Part shown: positions 52,083-60,050 of the stretch, in pieces
How the letters are laid out: the number at the start of each line of letters is the position of its first letter
Numbering within the stretch: the first letter of the stretch is position 1
NCBI RefSeq assembly: GCF_021168555.1
Contig: NZ_JAJOZS010000002.1
Span: 248,001-312,000 of the forward strand
Direction of reading: 5' to 3'
Source of the DNA: Stenotrophomonas sp. MMGLT7
Lineage (GTDB): Bacteria > Pseudomonadota > Gammaproteobacteria > Xanthomonadales > Xanthomonadaceae
Length of the DNA stretch: 64,000 bases
Position numbers and translations under genes: made by a program
The notes under the pieces: model-generated
What the model saw: the letters and a program-made list of their open reading frames with translations, nothing else
What the model was told of the DNA's origin: nothing
The model's database searches: none

Positions 52083-54035
52083 ATGACCGAACGGCTGGCC
52101 GATATCGACGCGACCGTCGCACTCATCCTGCGGCGCGTCAGCGGGCCGTTGCGCGTCGGCCTGCCGCTGGGACTGGGCAAGCCGCACCGGCTGGTCAACG
52201 CGCTGTACGCGCACGCGGCGGCCGATGCCTCGCGTCCGCTGCACCTGTATACGGCGCTGTCGCTGGACCCGCCCCGCCCCGCGGCCGGCCTGGAGGGCCG
52301 TTTCTCCGAGCCGTTCGTCGAGCGCCATTTCGGCAGCGACTTCCCCCGCCTGGCCTATGTCGATGCATTGCTGCGCGACGCGCTTCCCGCCCATGTCCGG
52401 GTGGAGGAGTTCTACATGCAGTCCGGCGCGCTGCTGCGCTCGCGGCAGGCGCAGCGCAGCTACACCAGCCTGAACTACACCATGGCCGCCGACGCCATCG
52501 CCCGGCGCGAGCCGAACCTGATCGTGCAGAAGGTCGCGCGCGAACCCGGTGGCGCCCGGCTGTCGCTGTCGTGCAACAACGACATCACCCAGGACACGCT
52601 CGACGCGATCCGCGCGCATGGACGGCCGCGGCCGCTGATGGTGGCCGAGGTCGATCCGGAACTGCCCTGGCTGGGCGGCAGCGCGGCGATGGACGAGGAT
52701 TTCTTCGACATCGTGCTGACGCCGCCCGGCCCGTACCCGAGGCTCTTCGGCCTGCCGCGGCAGCCGGTGGCCGATGCCGACCACGCCATCGGCCTGTACG
52801 CCAGCGCATTGGTGCGCGATGGCGGCACCCTGCAGATCGGCATCGGCACGCTGGCCGACGCGCTCGGCCACGCACTGGCACTGCGGCATACCGACAACGC
52901 GCGCTATCGCCAGGTACTGCGGGCCCTGGATCCCGCGATCGAACGGCATCCGGCGGTACTGGCCAGCGGCGGCCTGGAACCGTTCTCCATCGGCCTGTAC
53001 GGCTGCAGCGAGATGCTCAACGAGGGCTTCAGGCGATTGGTCGAGGCCGGCGTGATCCGCCGCCGCGTGCACGACGACGAAGCCCTGATGCGGCGCATCG
53101 CCGACGGCAGCGCCAGCGCCGCGGACCATGCGCGCCTGGCCGGCGAGGGCGAATACCTGCACGGCGCCTTCTACCTGGGTTCGCCGGACTTCTACCGCTG
53201 GCTGCGCGAACTGGACGAGGACCAGCGCCGCGGCATCGGCATGCGCCGCATCAGCGAGATCAACCAGCTCTACGGCGGCCGCGAATCGCTGCAGCGCCTG
53301 CAGCGCCGCGATGCGCGCTTCTTCAACTCGTGCATGATCGCCACCGCGCTGGGAGCGGCCACCTCCGACGGGCTGGAAGACGGGCGCGTCGTCTCCGGGG
53401 TGGGCGGCCAGCACGACTTCGTGGCGATGGCCCATGCGCTGGACGACGCGCGCAGCGCGCTGATGCTGCGCGCCACCCGCGAGCATGCCGGCGCCGAGGA
53501 ATCCAACGTGCGCTGGAACTACGGCCACACCACCATTCCCCGCCACCTGCGCGACCTGTTCGTCACCGAATACGGCATTGCCGACCTGCGCGGGACGACG
53601 GACGAGGACTGCGTGATCGCGATGGCCGCCGTCACCGCCCGGCCCTACCAGGCGGGACTGCTGGAACAGGCGCGCGCCTCGCGCAAGCTGCGCGAGGACT
53701 TCGCCCCGCCGGCGGCCTGGCAACGCAATACGCCGCAGCAGTTGCAGCGCGCACTGGCACCGTTCCGCAACGACGGCACCCTGCCCGACTACCCGCTGGG
53801 CAGCGACTTCGGCGCCGACGAGCAGCGCCTGCTGCGTGCACTGGCCTGGCTGCAGCGGCGCACCGCCAGGACCGGCGACAAGCTGCACAGCGTGCTGGCG
53901 GCGCTGGTGGCGCCCGCGCGCCTCGACGACACGCAGCGCGACTGCATGCGGCGCATGGGCCTGGAGCACCCGCGCGGGCTGGGCGAACGCGTGCAGGCCC
54001 GGTTGCTGGCCTACGCGCTGCGGCAGCGCCGCTGA
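52083..54035 (+). CDS. Acetyl-CoA hydrolase/transferase family protein
   Basis: A 650-residue member of the class I CoA-transferase superfamily (acetyl-CoA hydrolase/4-hydroxybutyrate CoA-transferase related). The N-terminal half has VGLPLGLGKPHRLVNALYAH and GTLQIGIGTLADALGHAL; the C-terminal half has NSCMIATALGAATSDG, VSGVGGQHDFVAMAHAL and the terminal family block EYGIADLRGTTDEDC. It is longer than the usual 430-500 because of an insertion (about 295-400, GEGEYLHGAFYLGSPDFY). Products would be acetate or a CoA ester exchange. ATG 52083 begins the family-like sequence; GGGAGGGG is 12 bases upstream. An FNR-type box and palindrome upstream hint at regulation by oxygen. Confidence 0.85.
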   Translation: MTERLADIDATVALILRRVSGPLRVGLPLGLGKPHRLVNALYAHAAADASRPLHLYTALSLDPPRPAAGLEGRFSEPFVERHFGSDFPRLAYVDALLRDALPAHVRVEEFYMQSGALLRSRQAQRSYTSLNYTMAADAIARREPNLIVQKVAREPGGARLSLSCNNDITQDTLDAIRAHGRPRPLMVAEVDPELPWLGGSAAMDEDFFDIVLTPPGPYPRLFGLPRQPVADADHAIGLYASALVRDGGTLQIGIGTLADALGHALALRHTDNARYRQVLRALDPAIERHPAVLASGGLEPFSIGLYGCSEMLNEGFRRLVEAGVIRRRVHDDEALMRRIADGSASAADHARLAGEGEYLHGAFYLGSPDFYRWLRELDEDQRRGIGMRRISEINQLYGGRESLQRLQRRDARFFNSCMIATALGAATSDGLEDGRVVSGVGGQHDFVAMAHALDDARSALMLRATREHAGAEESNVRWNYGHTTIPRHLRDLFVTEYGIADLRGTTDEDCVIAMAAVTARPYQAGLLEQARASRKLREDFAPPAAWQRNTPQQLQRALAPFRNDGTLPDYPLGSDFGADEQRLLRALAWLQRRTARTGDKLHSVLAALVAPARLDDTQRDCMRRMGLEHPRGLGERVQARLLAYALRQRR

Positions 54036-54117
54036 ACGGAAACCGGGCGCGGTCAGCCGCCAGCAAGCCATTTCACGCCGGCTAGCCGAGGCCAGCCGGC
54101 ATGGTGGGCAAAATCCA

Positions 54118-55092
54118 ATGGATCCCGCCATGCTCACTCGCTGCCTGCTGACGACCTGCCTTTTGCTGCCCGCCGCCTGCGCCTGGGCGGCACCGCCGCT
54201 GCCCGCGCCTGTCGCCGAGGAGGGCGCTCAGCGCACGCCCGACCTGCGCGCACCGCGCTCGGACCTGCAGGCGCAGGTCCTGCTCGACCGCGCCCGCTTC
54301 TCGCCGGGGCAGATCGACGGCGTGCCCGGCTCCAACCAGCGCCGCGCGGTGGCCGGTTTCCAGAAGGCACACGGCCTGAACCCCAGCGGCGAACTCGACG
54401 ACGCCACCTGGCAGGCACTGGAGCGCGACAGCGCGCCGGTACTGGTCGAATACACCGTGACCGATGCCGACGTGGCCGGCCCGTTCGTCGCCGTCCCCGC
54501 CAGGATCGCCCAGCAGGCCGGCCTGCCGGCGCTGGGATACCGCTCGATCGACGAGATGCTCGGCGAGCGCTTCCATGCCGACCCGGCATTGCTGCATGCG
54601 CTCAACCCCGGTGCCGATCTCACCCGCGCCGGCACCCGGCTGCAGGTTCCCGCGGTCGGCAATGCCGCGCCGCTGCCGCAGGCGGCGCGGATCGTGGTGG
54701 ACAAGTCCGACTCGGCGGTACGCCTGCTCGACGACGACGGCAAGGTACTGGCGCAGTTCCCCGCCTCCTCCGGCAGCCGCCACGACCCGCTGCCGATCGG
54801 CCAGTGGAAGGTGCAGGGCGTGGTCCGCGACCCGACCTTCCACTACAACCCCAAGCTGTTCTGGGATGCGAACAAGGGCGACAAGAAGGCCACCATCGCC
54901 GCCGGCCCCAACAACCCGGTGGGCGTGGTGTGGGTGGACCTGAGCAAGCCGCACTACGGCATCCACGGCACGCCCGAGCCCGGCCACGTCGGCAAGACCG
55001 AATCGCACGGCTGCGTGCGCCTGACCAACTGGGACGCGACGACGCTGGCCGACGCCGTGCAGGCCGGCACCCCGGTGACGATGCAGGAGTGA
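54118..55092 (+). CDS. L,D-transpeptidase (YkuD) with peptidoglycan-binding domain
   Basis: A 324-residue exported enzyme that cross-links or edits peptidoglycan. Signal peptide MLTRCLLTTCLLLPAACAWA (after an optional MDPA). A PG_binding_1 domain follows (about 50-105: LLDRARFSPGQIDGVPGSNQ), then a LysM-like stretch (about 140-185), and the YkuD catalytic domain (about 195-324) with GIHGTPEPG and ESHGCVRLTN, in which Cys299 is the nucleophile. ATG 54118 or 54130 is possible. The M23 endopeptidase gene starts 4 bp after its stop, a coherent wall-remodelling pair. Confidence 0.94.
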   Translation: MDPAMLTRCLLTTCLLLPAACAWAAPPLPAPVAEEGAQRTPDLRAPRSDLQAQVLLDRARFSPGQIDGVPGSNQRRAVAGFQKAHGLNPSGELDDATWQALERDSAPVLVEYTVTDADVAGPFVAVPARIAQQAGLPALGYRSIDEMLGERFHADPALLHALNPGADLTRAGTRLQVPAVGNAAPLPQAARIVVDKSDSAVRLLDDDGKVLAQFPASSGSRHDPLPIGQWKVQGVVRDPTFHYNPKLFWDANKGDKKATIAAGPNNPVGVVWVDLSKPHYGIHGTPEPGHVGKTESHGCVRLTNWDATTLADAVQAGTPVTMQE

Positions 55093-55096
55093 GGCG

Positions 55097-55801
55097 ATGA
55101 GGACGCTGCTGACCCTGGTACTGGGGCTGCTGCTGGGCATGGTGGGCTACCACTATCTCGGCGCCACGGCCGATGCCGGACCCGCGCCGGCGGTCGCGGC
55201 GCCGCAGTCGCGGCCGCTCTCGCCCTCCACCACGGCGGGCGATCCGGCCACCGTCGTGCCAGGCGTCACCACAACGCCTTCGCCGGACACGTCGCCGCCA
55301 GCTGCGACCGCAGCCCCTGCAGCCCCGCCGTCCGGCGCCAGCGGCAACGCGGCGGATCCCGGCGGCCTGCTGCTGCCGGTCCAGGGCATCGCCCGCGAGC
55401 AACTGCACGATACCTTCAGCGACGCGCGCAGCGAGGGCCGCGTGCACGACGCCATCGACATCCTGGCCGCGGAAGGGACGCCGGTGCTGGCGGTGGCCGA
55501 CGGCACCGTGGAGAAACTGTTCGACAGCGAACGCGGCGGTCTCACCGTCTACCAGTTCGAGCCGAGCGGGAAGTATTGCTACTACTACGCGCACCTGCAG
55601 CGCTACGCCGACGGCCTGGCCGAGAAGCAGCCGATCCGGCGCGGCCAGGTGATCGGCTATGTCGGCAGCACCGGCAACGCCAGCGCCGAAGCCCCGCACC
55701 TGCATTTCGAGATCCACCGGCTCGGGCCGGAGCGGCACTGGTGGCAGGGCGAGGCGCTCAATCCGTACCCGCTGCTGGTGAGCGGCCGCCTGCCGGAGTA
55801 G
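55097..55801 (+). CDS. M23-family (LytM) peptidase, membrane-anchored
   Basis: A 234-residue zinc endopeptidase of the LytM/M23 type. An N-terminal membrane anchor (LLTLVLGLLLGMVGYHYLG) is followed by a Pro/Ala/Thr-rich linker (about 28-88) and the catalytic domain. Zinc ligands are in EGRVHDAIDILA (His-x3-Asp) and APHLHFEIHR (His-x-His); YAHLQRYADGL supplies the other histidine. It should cut peptidoglycan cross-bridges or, if its catalysis is regulated, activate amidases. Four bases follow the L,D-transpeptidase stop, so the two are co-transcribed. Confidence 0.93.
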   Translation: MRTLLTLVLGLLLGMVGYHYLGATADAGPAPAVAAPQSRPLSPSTTAGDPATVVPGVTTTPSPDTSPPAATAAPAAPPSGASGNAADPGGLLLPVQGIAREQLHDTFSDARSEGRVHDAIDILAAEGTPVLAVADGTVEKLFDSERGGLTVYQFEPSGKYCYYYAHLQRYADGLAEKQPIRRGQVIGYVGSTGNASAEAPHLHFEIHRLGPERHWWQGEALNPYPLLVSGRLPE

Positions 55802-55862
55802 GCCCTCGTCATGCAATGCGCCAGCACCACCTCGGGAAAAGAGGCGGTGCCTGGCCTCCGCG

Positions 55863-56630
55863 TCAACCGTCGTCGTCCGGCCTCACTACGTCCCAGGTCG
55901 CGAACAGCGACAATCCGCACGAACGGGCAAGGGCCACCGAGGCGTGGTTGTCGGGCTGGCAGCGGTACTGCGGCTCGTAACCCAGGGCGAGCGCGCGCGC
56001 ACTCAGTGCGCGGACAGTCTTGCGCGCCAGCCCGCGGCCACGGAACGCAGGCAGGGTGATGACGCCCAGGTCGGCGAGACGGGTGTCGCTCCACGGATAC
56101 ATGCTCGCGACGCAGGCCAGCCGTCCGTGCGCGAAGGCGCCGAACACGAGCCAGTGATCGAGCTCGACGAACGCCTCATCGAGATCCGCCGCCGGAGCGC
56201 TCGACTCGAAGGCCGCGAACGCATCGGCATCGTCTTCTCCGAGCGGCCGCACCAGGGCGGGGACGGGTTCGGCCGCCAGGACGGCGTGTTCGGCAACCGG
56301 GAAATAGAACAGGTCGTCGGCGCCGTTGAACTCCAGCGACGCGCTCTGCATCGCCGCCGCCAGCCGTGCCCTGTCGATGTACGCGCCGGCCTCGACCTCC
56401 AGCCGCGCGGCCATGTCCGGAGCGACGGACAGCACGCCGCCACCGGCGACGGCTTCCAGCAGCATGACCCGGCGATTCGGCGGCAACGTGGGATCCACCA
56501 CCACCCGGCAGGCATCGGCAGCGTCCAGCGGGCCCTGCCGCACGGCGCTGCCCAGCCAGTGGCCAATGACCGTGCCGGAGAATGCGGGGACCGTCGTCAA
56601 TGCGCCGCAAGCGGGCACTTCACCCCGCAC
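55863..56630 (-). CDS. GNAT-family N-acetyltransferase
   Basis: About 255 residues. The C-terminal half is a GNAT domain: DLGVITLPAFRGRGLARKTV is the acetyl-CoA loop (R-G-R-G-L), followed by YRCQPDNHASVALARSCGL. The N-terminal half (TVIGHWLGSAVRQGPLDAAD, RVVVDPTLPPNRRVMLLEAV) is a separate alpha/beta domain seen in two-domain GNAT proteins. The start is uncertain: no ATG is in frame near the N-terminus, GTG 56630 is my choice, and the frame stays open far upstream through the neighbouring gene. Substrate unknown. Confidence 0.75.
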   Translation of the reverse strand: MRGEVPACGALTTVPAFSGTVIGHWLGSAVRQGPLDAADACRVVVDPTLPPNRRVMLLEAVAGGGVLSVAPDMAARLEVEAGAYIDRARLAAAMQSASLEFNGADDLFYFPVAEHAVLAAEPVPALVRPLGEDDADAFAAFESSAPAADLDEAFVELDHWLVFGAFAHGRLACVASMYPWSDTRLADLGVITLPAFRGRGLARKTVRALSARALALGYEPQYRCQPDNHASVALARSCGLSLFATWDVVRPDDDG

Positions 56631-56764
56631 GTGAGCCCGTGCAGGGCCATGCCCAAGGTGGTCCTTGCCTTGCAACTTGATCAAGCTTCCACGCTCCAGT
56701 CCGCGACAAGGCCAGGATAGCCTGCCGGACGAGCCCGGGGAGCCGGAAGACGCCAGGCGGCACA

Positions 56765-59734
56765 TCACTCGCGCGGGTGCAGCAACTCCTCGACGCTGAA
56801 GGCGCGGCCGTTGGCGATCACCTGGCGCACGTTGGCGGTATTGCCGATGTCCTGCAGGGGATCGCCCTCGATCAGCACGATGTCGGCCAGCTTGCCGGCC
56901 TCCAGCGTGCCGGCGTCCAGCCCCAGCAGCTCGGCCGAGGTCGCGGTGGCCGAACGCAGCGCCTGGAACGGCGTCATCCCGGCATCGACGTAGGACGCGA
57001 TCTCCGCATGCAGGTTGATCGCGATCGGCGAGTCGGTACCGGCAGCGATCCTGCCGCCGGCATCGGCGATGGCCTTGATGCCGGCGGCGGTCCCGGCCAT
57101 GGAATCCTTCAGCCGCGCCGGCAGCGCGTTGGCGTTGTGCACGGCGTCCTGCGCCCATTGCGGGTACAGCGCCAGTCGCGGGTCGTCGCGCAACTGCGGG
57201 TGCGCCTGCAGGTAGGCGACCAGTGCGCCGAAGTTGGTCGGGGTCAGCGGCCGCCCGGTCCTGCCGAACAGGTCCACCACGTCCTGGTAGACCCGCCCCA
57301 GCGACGCCTGCTTGGGCGAATAGCCGCGGCGGCTGGTGGCGCCCATGTGCTCGGTGTTGTCGACGCCGACGAAGGCGGCCGGATAGATCTCGTGCGTGGT
57401 CACCGGCACGCCCATCTGCGCATGCGCGAACTCGACCAGGCGGCGCTGCTGCAGGTCCGGCAGGCGCACGTAGCTCTTGAGCAGGTCGTAGCTGAGCGCG
57501 CGCGACCGCGCCAGTTCCTTCTCCAGGTGCGCCGGCCCGGACAGCGCGGTGCCCATCTTGTAGTACACGCGCTGCCATTCCAGCAGGTGCCCGGTGGCGA
57601 AGATGCGTGGGCCGATGCGCACCCCGGCCTCGCTGGCCTCGCGATCCTCCACGCCGTGGTAGGGCTGGTCGCCCGGGTTGCGCATCGTGGTCACGCCCCA
57701 GGCCAGCCAGGCCCGGTGCATCGCCTCGCCGAGGTCGCGCATGGGATGGGCATGGAACTCGATCAGCCCCGGCATCGCGGTCAGCTGCGGCGCCTCGATC
57801 ACGCGCGCGGACGCATCGTGGCGGGCCGGATCGTGCGGGCCGATCGACGTGATGCGGTTGCCGTCGACGACGATGTCGACATCGCGCAGCAACTGCTCCT
57901 GCCTGCCGTCGAAGGCGTAGCCGGCATGGATGACGGTGCGGCCCGCGGGCACGGCGAGGGTGTAGTCCAGCTGCAGCGGCACCGGCGTGATCGCGCCGGT
58001 CTCGATGTCCACCTTCTTGAGGGTGTCGTTGGACTGGAACAGCAGCGTCTTCGAATCGCCCGCCCAGCTGGGCGAATGCGCCATCTCGGAGGTGACGCTG
58101 CGCGGCGGTCCCAGCGGCTCGCCCGCCGGCGACACCGGCCACACCCGCAGCTCGCCCTCGTACACGGCGGCCATCGCGTTGCCGTCGGGCGACCACACCG
58201 GGCCGGCGCCGCCGCGGGTGTCGATGGACAGGTTGGGCACCGGCGCGTACCAGGCCGACTCGCCGCTGCCGTCTGCCTTGATCACGAAGACCTGGTTGGT
58301 GCCCTCGCGGAAACTCTTCGAATACGGCGAGGACAGCGAGAGCGCCACGCGCTGGCTGTCGCCCGACCAGGTGGGCCGTCCCGGCTGGCCGAGCGAGGGC
58401 TGCAGCCGGGTGAGCCTGCCGCTGGCCACCTCGACCACGCACAGGCCGGCAACGCCCCACATGCCGTCGACGTCGATGAAGGCGATCTTGTTGCCGTCCG
58501 GCGACCACACCGCCTCCAGCGGCTGGGTCGTCATATCGGTCAGCTGCGTGTCCTTGCCGGTCTTCAGGTCGCGGATCCACAGCTGCTGCAGCCGGCCGCC
58601 CTTGTCGGAGGAGTACACCAGCCTGTCGCCGTCCGGCGACCAGGCCGGATCGACTTCCATGTAGCGGTCGTCGGTGAGCTTGCGCGGGGTGCCGCCGACC
58701 GGCATCAGGTACAGGTCGCCCAGGGCGACGAAGGCCACGTTGCGTCCGTCGGGCGAGATCGCCGGCCTGACGATGCCCAGCGCCTTGCGCGGCGCCTGCG
58801 AGTCGAAGTCGCGGCGGGCATGGGGGTAGTCCGGCTTGCGCGCCTGCAAGGTGGCGCTGAACTCCACCGGCTGCGGCGCGCCGCCGACGCCGGGACGGCG
58901 ATGGATCCTGCCGTCGGAGACATAGTAGAAATCGCCATCGCGGCCCCACGAGACGCGGAAGGGGAACGCGTTCTCGTCGCCACTGACCGGCGTGCCGTCG
59001 ATCTCCAGCCAGCTGCGGCCGTCGCCCTGCACGACGTAGGCCAGTTCGCCGCGCGGCCCCCACGACGGCGCATCGACCTGGCCCCCGGCCTTGCGCAGCT
59101 GCCGCTCCTGGCCGCTGGCCAGCGTCGTCGCCCACAGCGCGGAGACGTCGTCGCGGATGCTCGAATAGGCGATCTGGCGGCCATCGGGCGACCAGGTCGG
59201 CATGCGGTTCTCGTAGGCGTTGTCGGTCACCTTCTCGAAGGCGCCGGTGGCCAGCTCCAGCGTCCAGATGTTGTAGCTGCTGCTGCCGGGCGTGCCGCGG
59301 TCCGAGGCGAAAGCGATCCGGCGCCCGTCCGGCGACCAGGCCGGATCGCGATCGTCGAACGCGCCCTCGGTCAGCTTCTTCCGCTTGGAGCCGTCGGGCG
59401 AGATCGTCCACAGGTCGTAGCCGCCGTCGCGGAAGGCGAAGTAGGCCAGCGTGCTGCCGTCGGGCGACCACACCGGCTGGCGCGCGTCGTTGAACAGGTC
59501 GGTGATGCGCCGCGCCTTGCCGCCGCCGGCCGGCACGATCCACAGGCTGCCCTGCAGGTCGGTGGCCAGCCACTTGCCGTCGGGCGACACCGACACCGAC
59601 ATCGACGTGCCCTCGTGGACCTCGATGTCGATCTCCTGCGCAGCCGGAGCGGCGGCCTGCAGCGTGGACACCGCGGAGGCAGCTGCCAGGGCGGCGACCA
59701 GGGCAAGGATCGGCAGGTGGCGGCAGTACTTCAT
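56765..59734 (-). CDS. Amidohydrolase with N-terminal TolB-like beta-propeller repeats, secreted
   Basis: A 989-residue exported protein. Signal peptide MKYCRHLPILALVAALAAAS, then at least nine WD40/PD40 (TolB-like) repeats with the recurring SPDG turn (VSVSPDGKWLAT, VWSPDGSTLAYF, AWSPDGRRIAFAS and so on), about residues 40-610. The last 370 residues form an amidohydrolase barrel: HxH in LIEFHAHPMRD, later histidines in TTHEIYPAAF and NTEHMGATSR, and the metal Asp in GTDSPIAINLH. Imidazolonepropionase/dipeptidase-like enzymes with such a propeller are common in Xanthomonadaceae and Bacteroidetes; the substrate is unknown. It probably acts on peptides or cyclic amides in the periplasm, beside two gamma-glutamyltransferase-like genes. 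Confidence 0.92.
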   Translation of the reverse strand: MKYCRHLPILALVAALAAASAVSTLQAAAPAAQEIDIEVHEGTSMSVSVSPDGKWLATDLQGSLWIVPAGGGKARRITDLFNDARQPVWSPDGSTLAYFAFRDGGYDLWTISPDGSKRKKLTEGAFDDRDPAWSPDGRRIAFASDRGTPGSSSYNIWTLELATGAFEKVTDNAYENRMPTWSPDGRQIAYSSIRDDVSALWATTLASGQERQLRKAGGQVDAPSWGPRGELAYVVQGDGRSWLEIDGTPVSGDENAFPFRVSWGRDGDFYYVSDGRIHRRPGVGGAPQPVEFSATLQARKPDYPHARRDFDSQAPRKALGIVRPAISPDGRNVAFVALGDLYLMPVGGTPRKLTDDRYMEVDPAWSPDGDRLVYSSDKGGRLQQLWIRDLKTGKDTQLTDMTTQPLEAVWSPDGNKIAFIDVDGMWGVAGLCVVEVASGRLTRLQPSLGQPGRPTWSGDSQRVALSLSSPYSKSFREGTNQVFVIKADGSGESAWYAPVPNLSIDTRGGAGPVWSPDGNAMAAVYEGELRVWPVSPAGEPLGPPRSVTSEMAHSPSWAGDSKTLLFQSNDTLKKVDIETGAITPVPLQLDYTLAVPAGRTVIHAGYAFDGRQEQLLRDVDIVVDGNRITSIGPHDPARHDASARVIEAPQLTAMPGLIEFHAHPMRDLGEAMHRAWLAWGVTTMRNPGDQPYHGVEDREASEAGVRIGPRIFATGHLLEWQRVYYKMGTALSGPAHLEKELARSRALSYDLLKSYVRLPDLQQRRLVEFAHAQMGVPVTTHEIYPAAFVGVDNTEHMGATSRRGYSPKQASLGRVYQDVVDLFGRTGRPLTPTNFGALVAYLQAHPQLRDDPRLALYPQWAQDAVHNANALPARLKDSMAGTAAGIKAIADAGGRIAAGTDSPIAINLHAEIASYVDAGMTPFQALRSATATSAELLGLDAGTLEAGKLADIVLIEGDPLQDIGNTANVRQVIANGRAFSVEELLHPRE

Positions 59735-60050
59735 CGTTGCGACTCCAAGGAAGAGGACGGGGCGATGGGGCCGATGCTTTCCTTCTCCCGTTCACGGGAG
59801 AAGGTGCCCCGGAGGGGCGGATGAGGGTGCGCTCGGGCGCCTGCGGCGCCCCCCCCATCCGCCTTCGGCACCTTCCCCCGCTTGCGGGGGAAGGGAAAGA
59901 AGACATGCCCCCCGGCTTGCGGGGGAAGGAAAAGAAGGCGCGCCCCCCGCGCGCCGGGCAAGGGAAAGAAGGCGTGCCCCGCTTGCGGGGGACTGGAAGA
60001 AGACACGCCTCCCCGCAAGCAGGGGAAGGATTGTCCCCCCCGCCTTCCCG
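59735..60050. other. Intergenic region dominated by a composite repeat
   Basis: 316 bp between two genes on the same strand. Nearly all of it is the element at 59781-60030; promoter for the amidohydrolase must lie within or next to it. Confidence 0.6.
59781..60030. repeat. Palindromic intergenic element, copy 3, with tandem expansion
   Basis: The first about 100 bp repeat the architecture of the elements at 19332 and 42781 (CCTTCTCCCGTTCACGGGAG, GGTGCCCCGGAGGGGCGGAT, then CCATCCGCCTTCGGCACCTT and CCCCGCTTGCGGGGGAAGG). After that, units of about 35-45 bp of the form CTTGCGGGGGAAGGAAAAGA / AGGCGTGCCCCG recur about four times, ending in the inverted unit CCCCGCAAGCAGGGGAAGG. It looks like local amplification of one end. 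Confidence 0.8.

Noticed and set aside
55863-59906. 1347-codon minus-strand frame joining the GNAT protein to sequence over the amidohydrolase gene
   Set aside because: Only the last part is GNAT; the rest is an out-of-frame shadow of the amidohydrolase.
59781-60030. Tandem units as a CRISPR array
   Set aside because: No unique spacers of constant size; units are hairpin-type repeat ends related to elements elsewhere.
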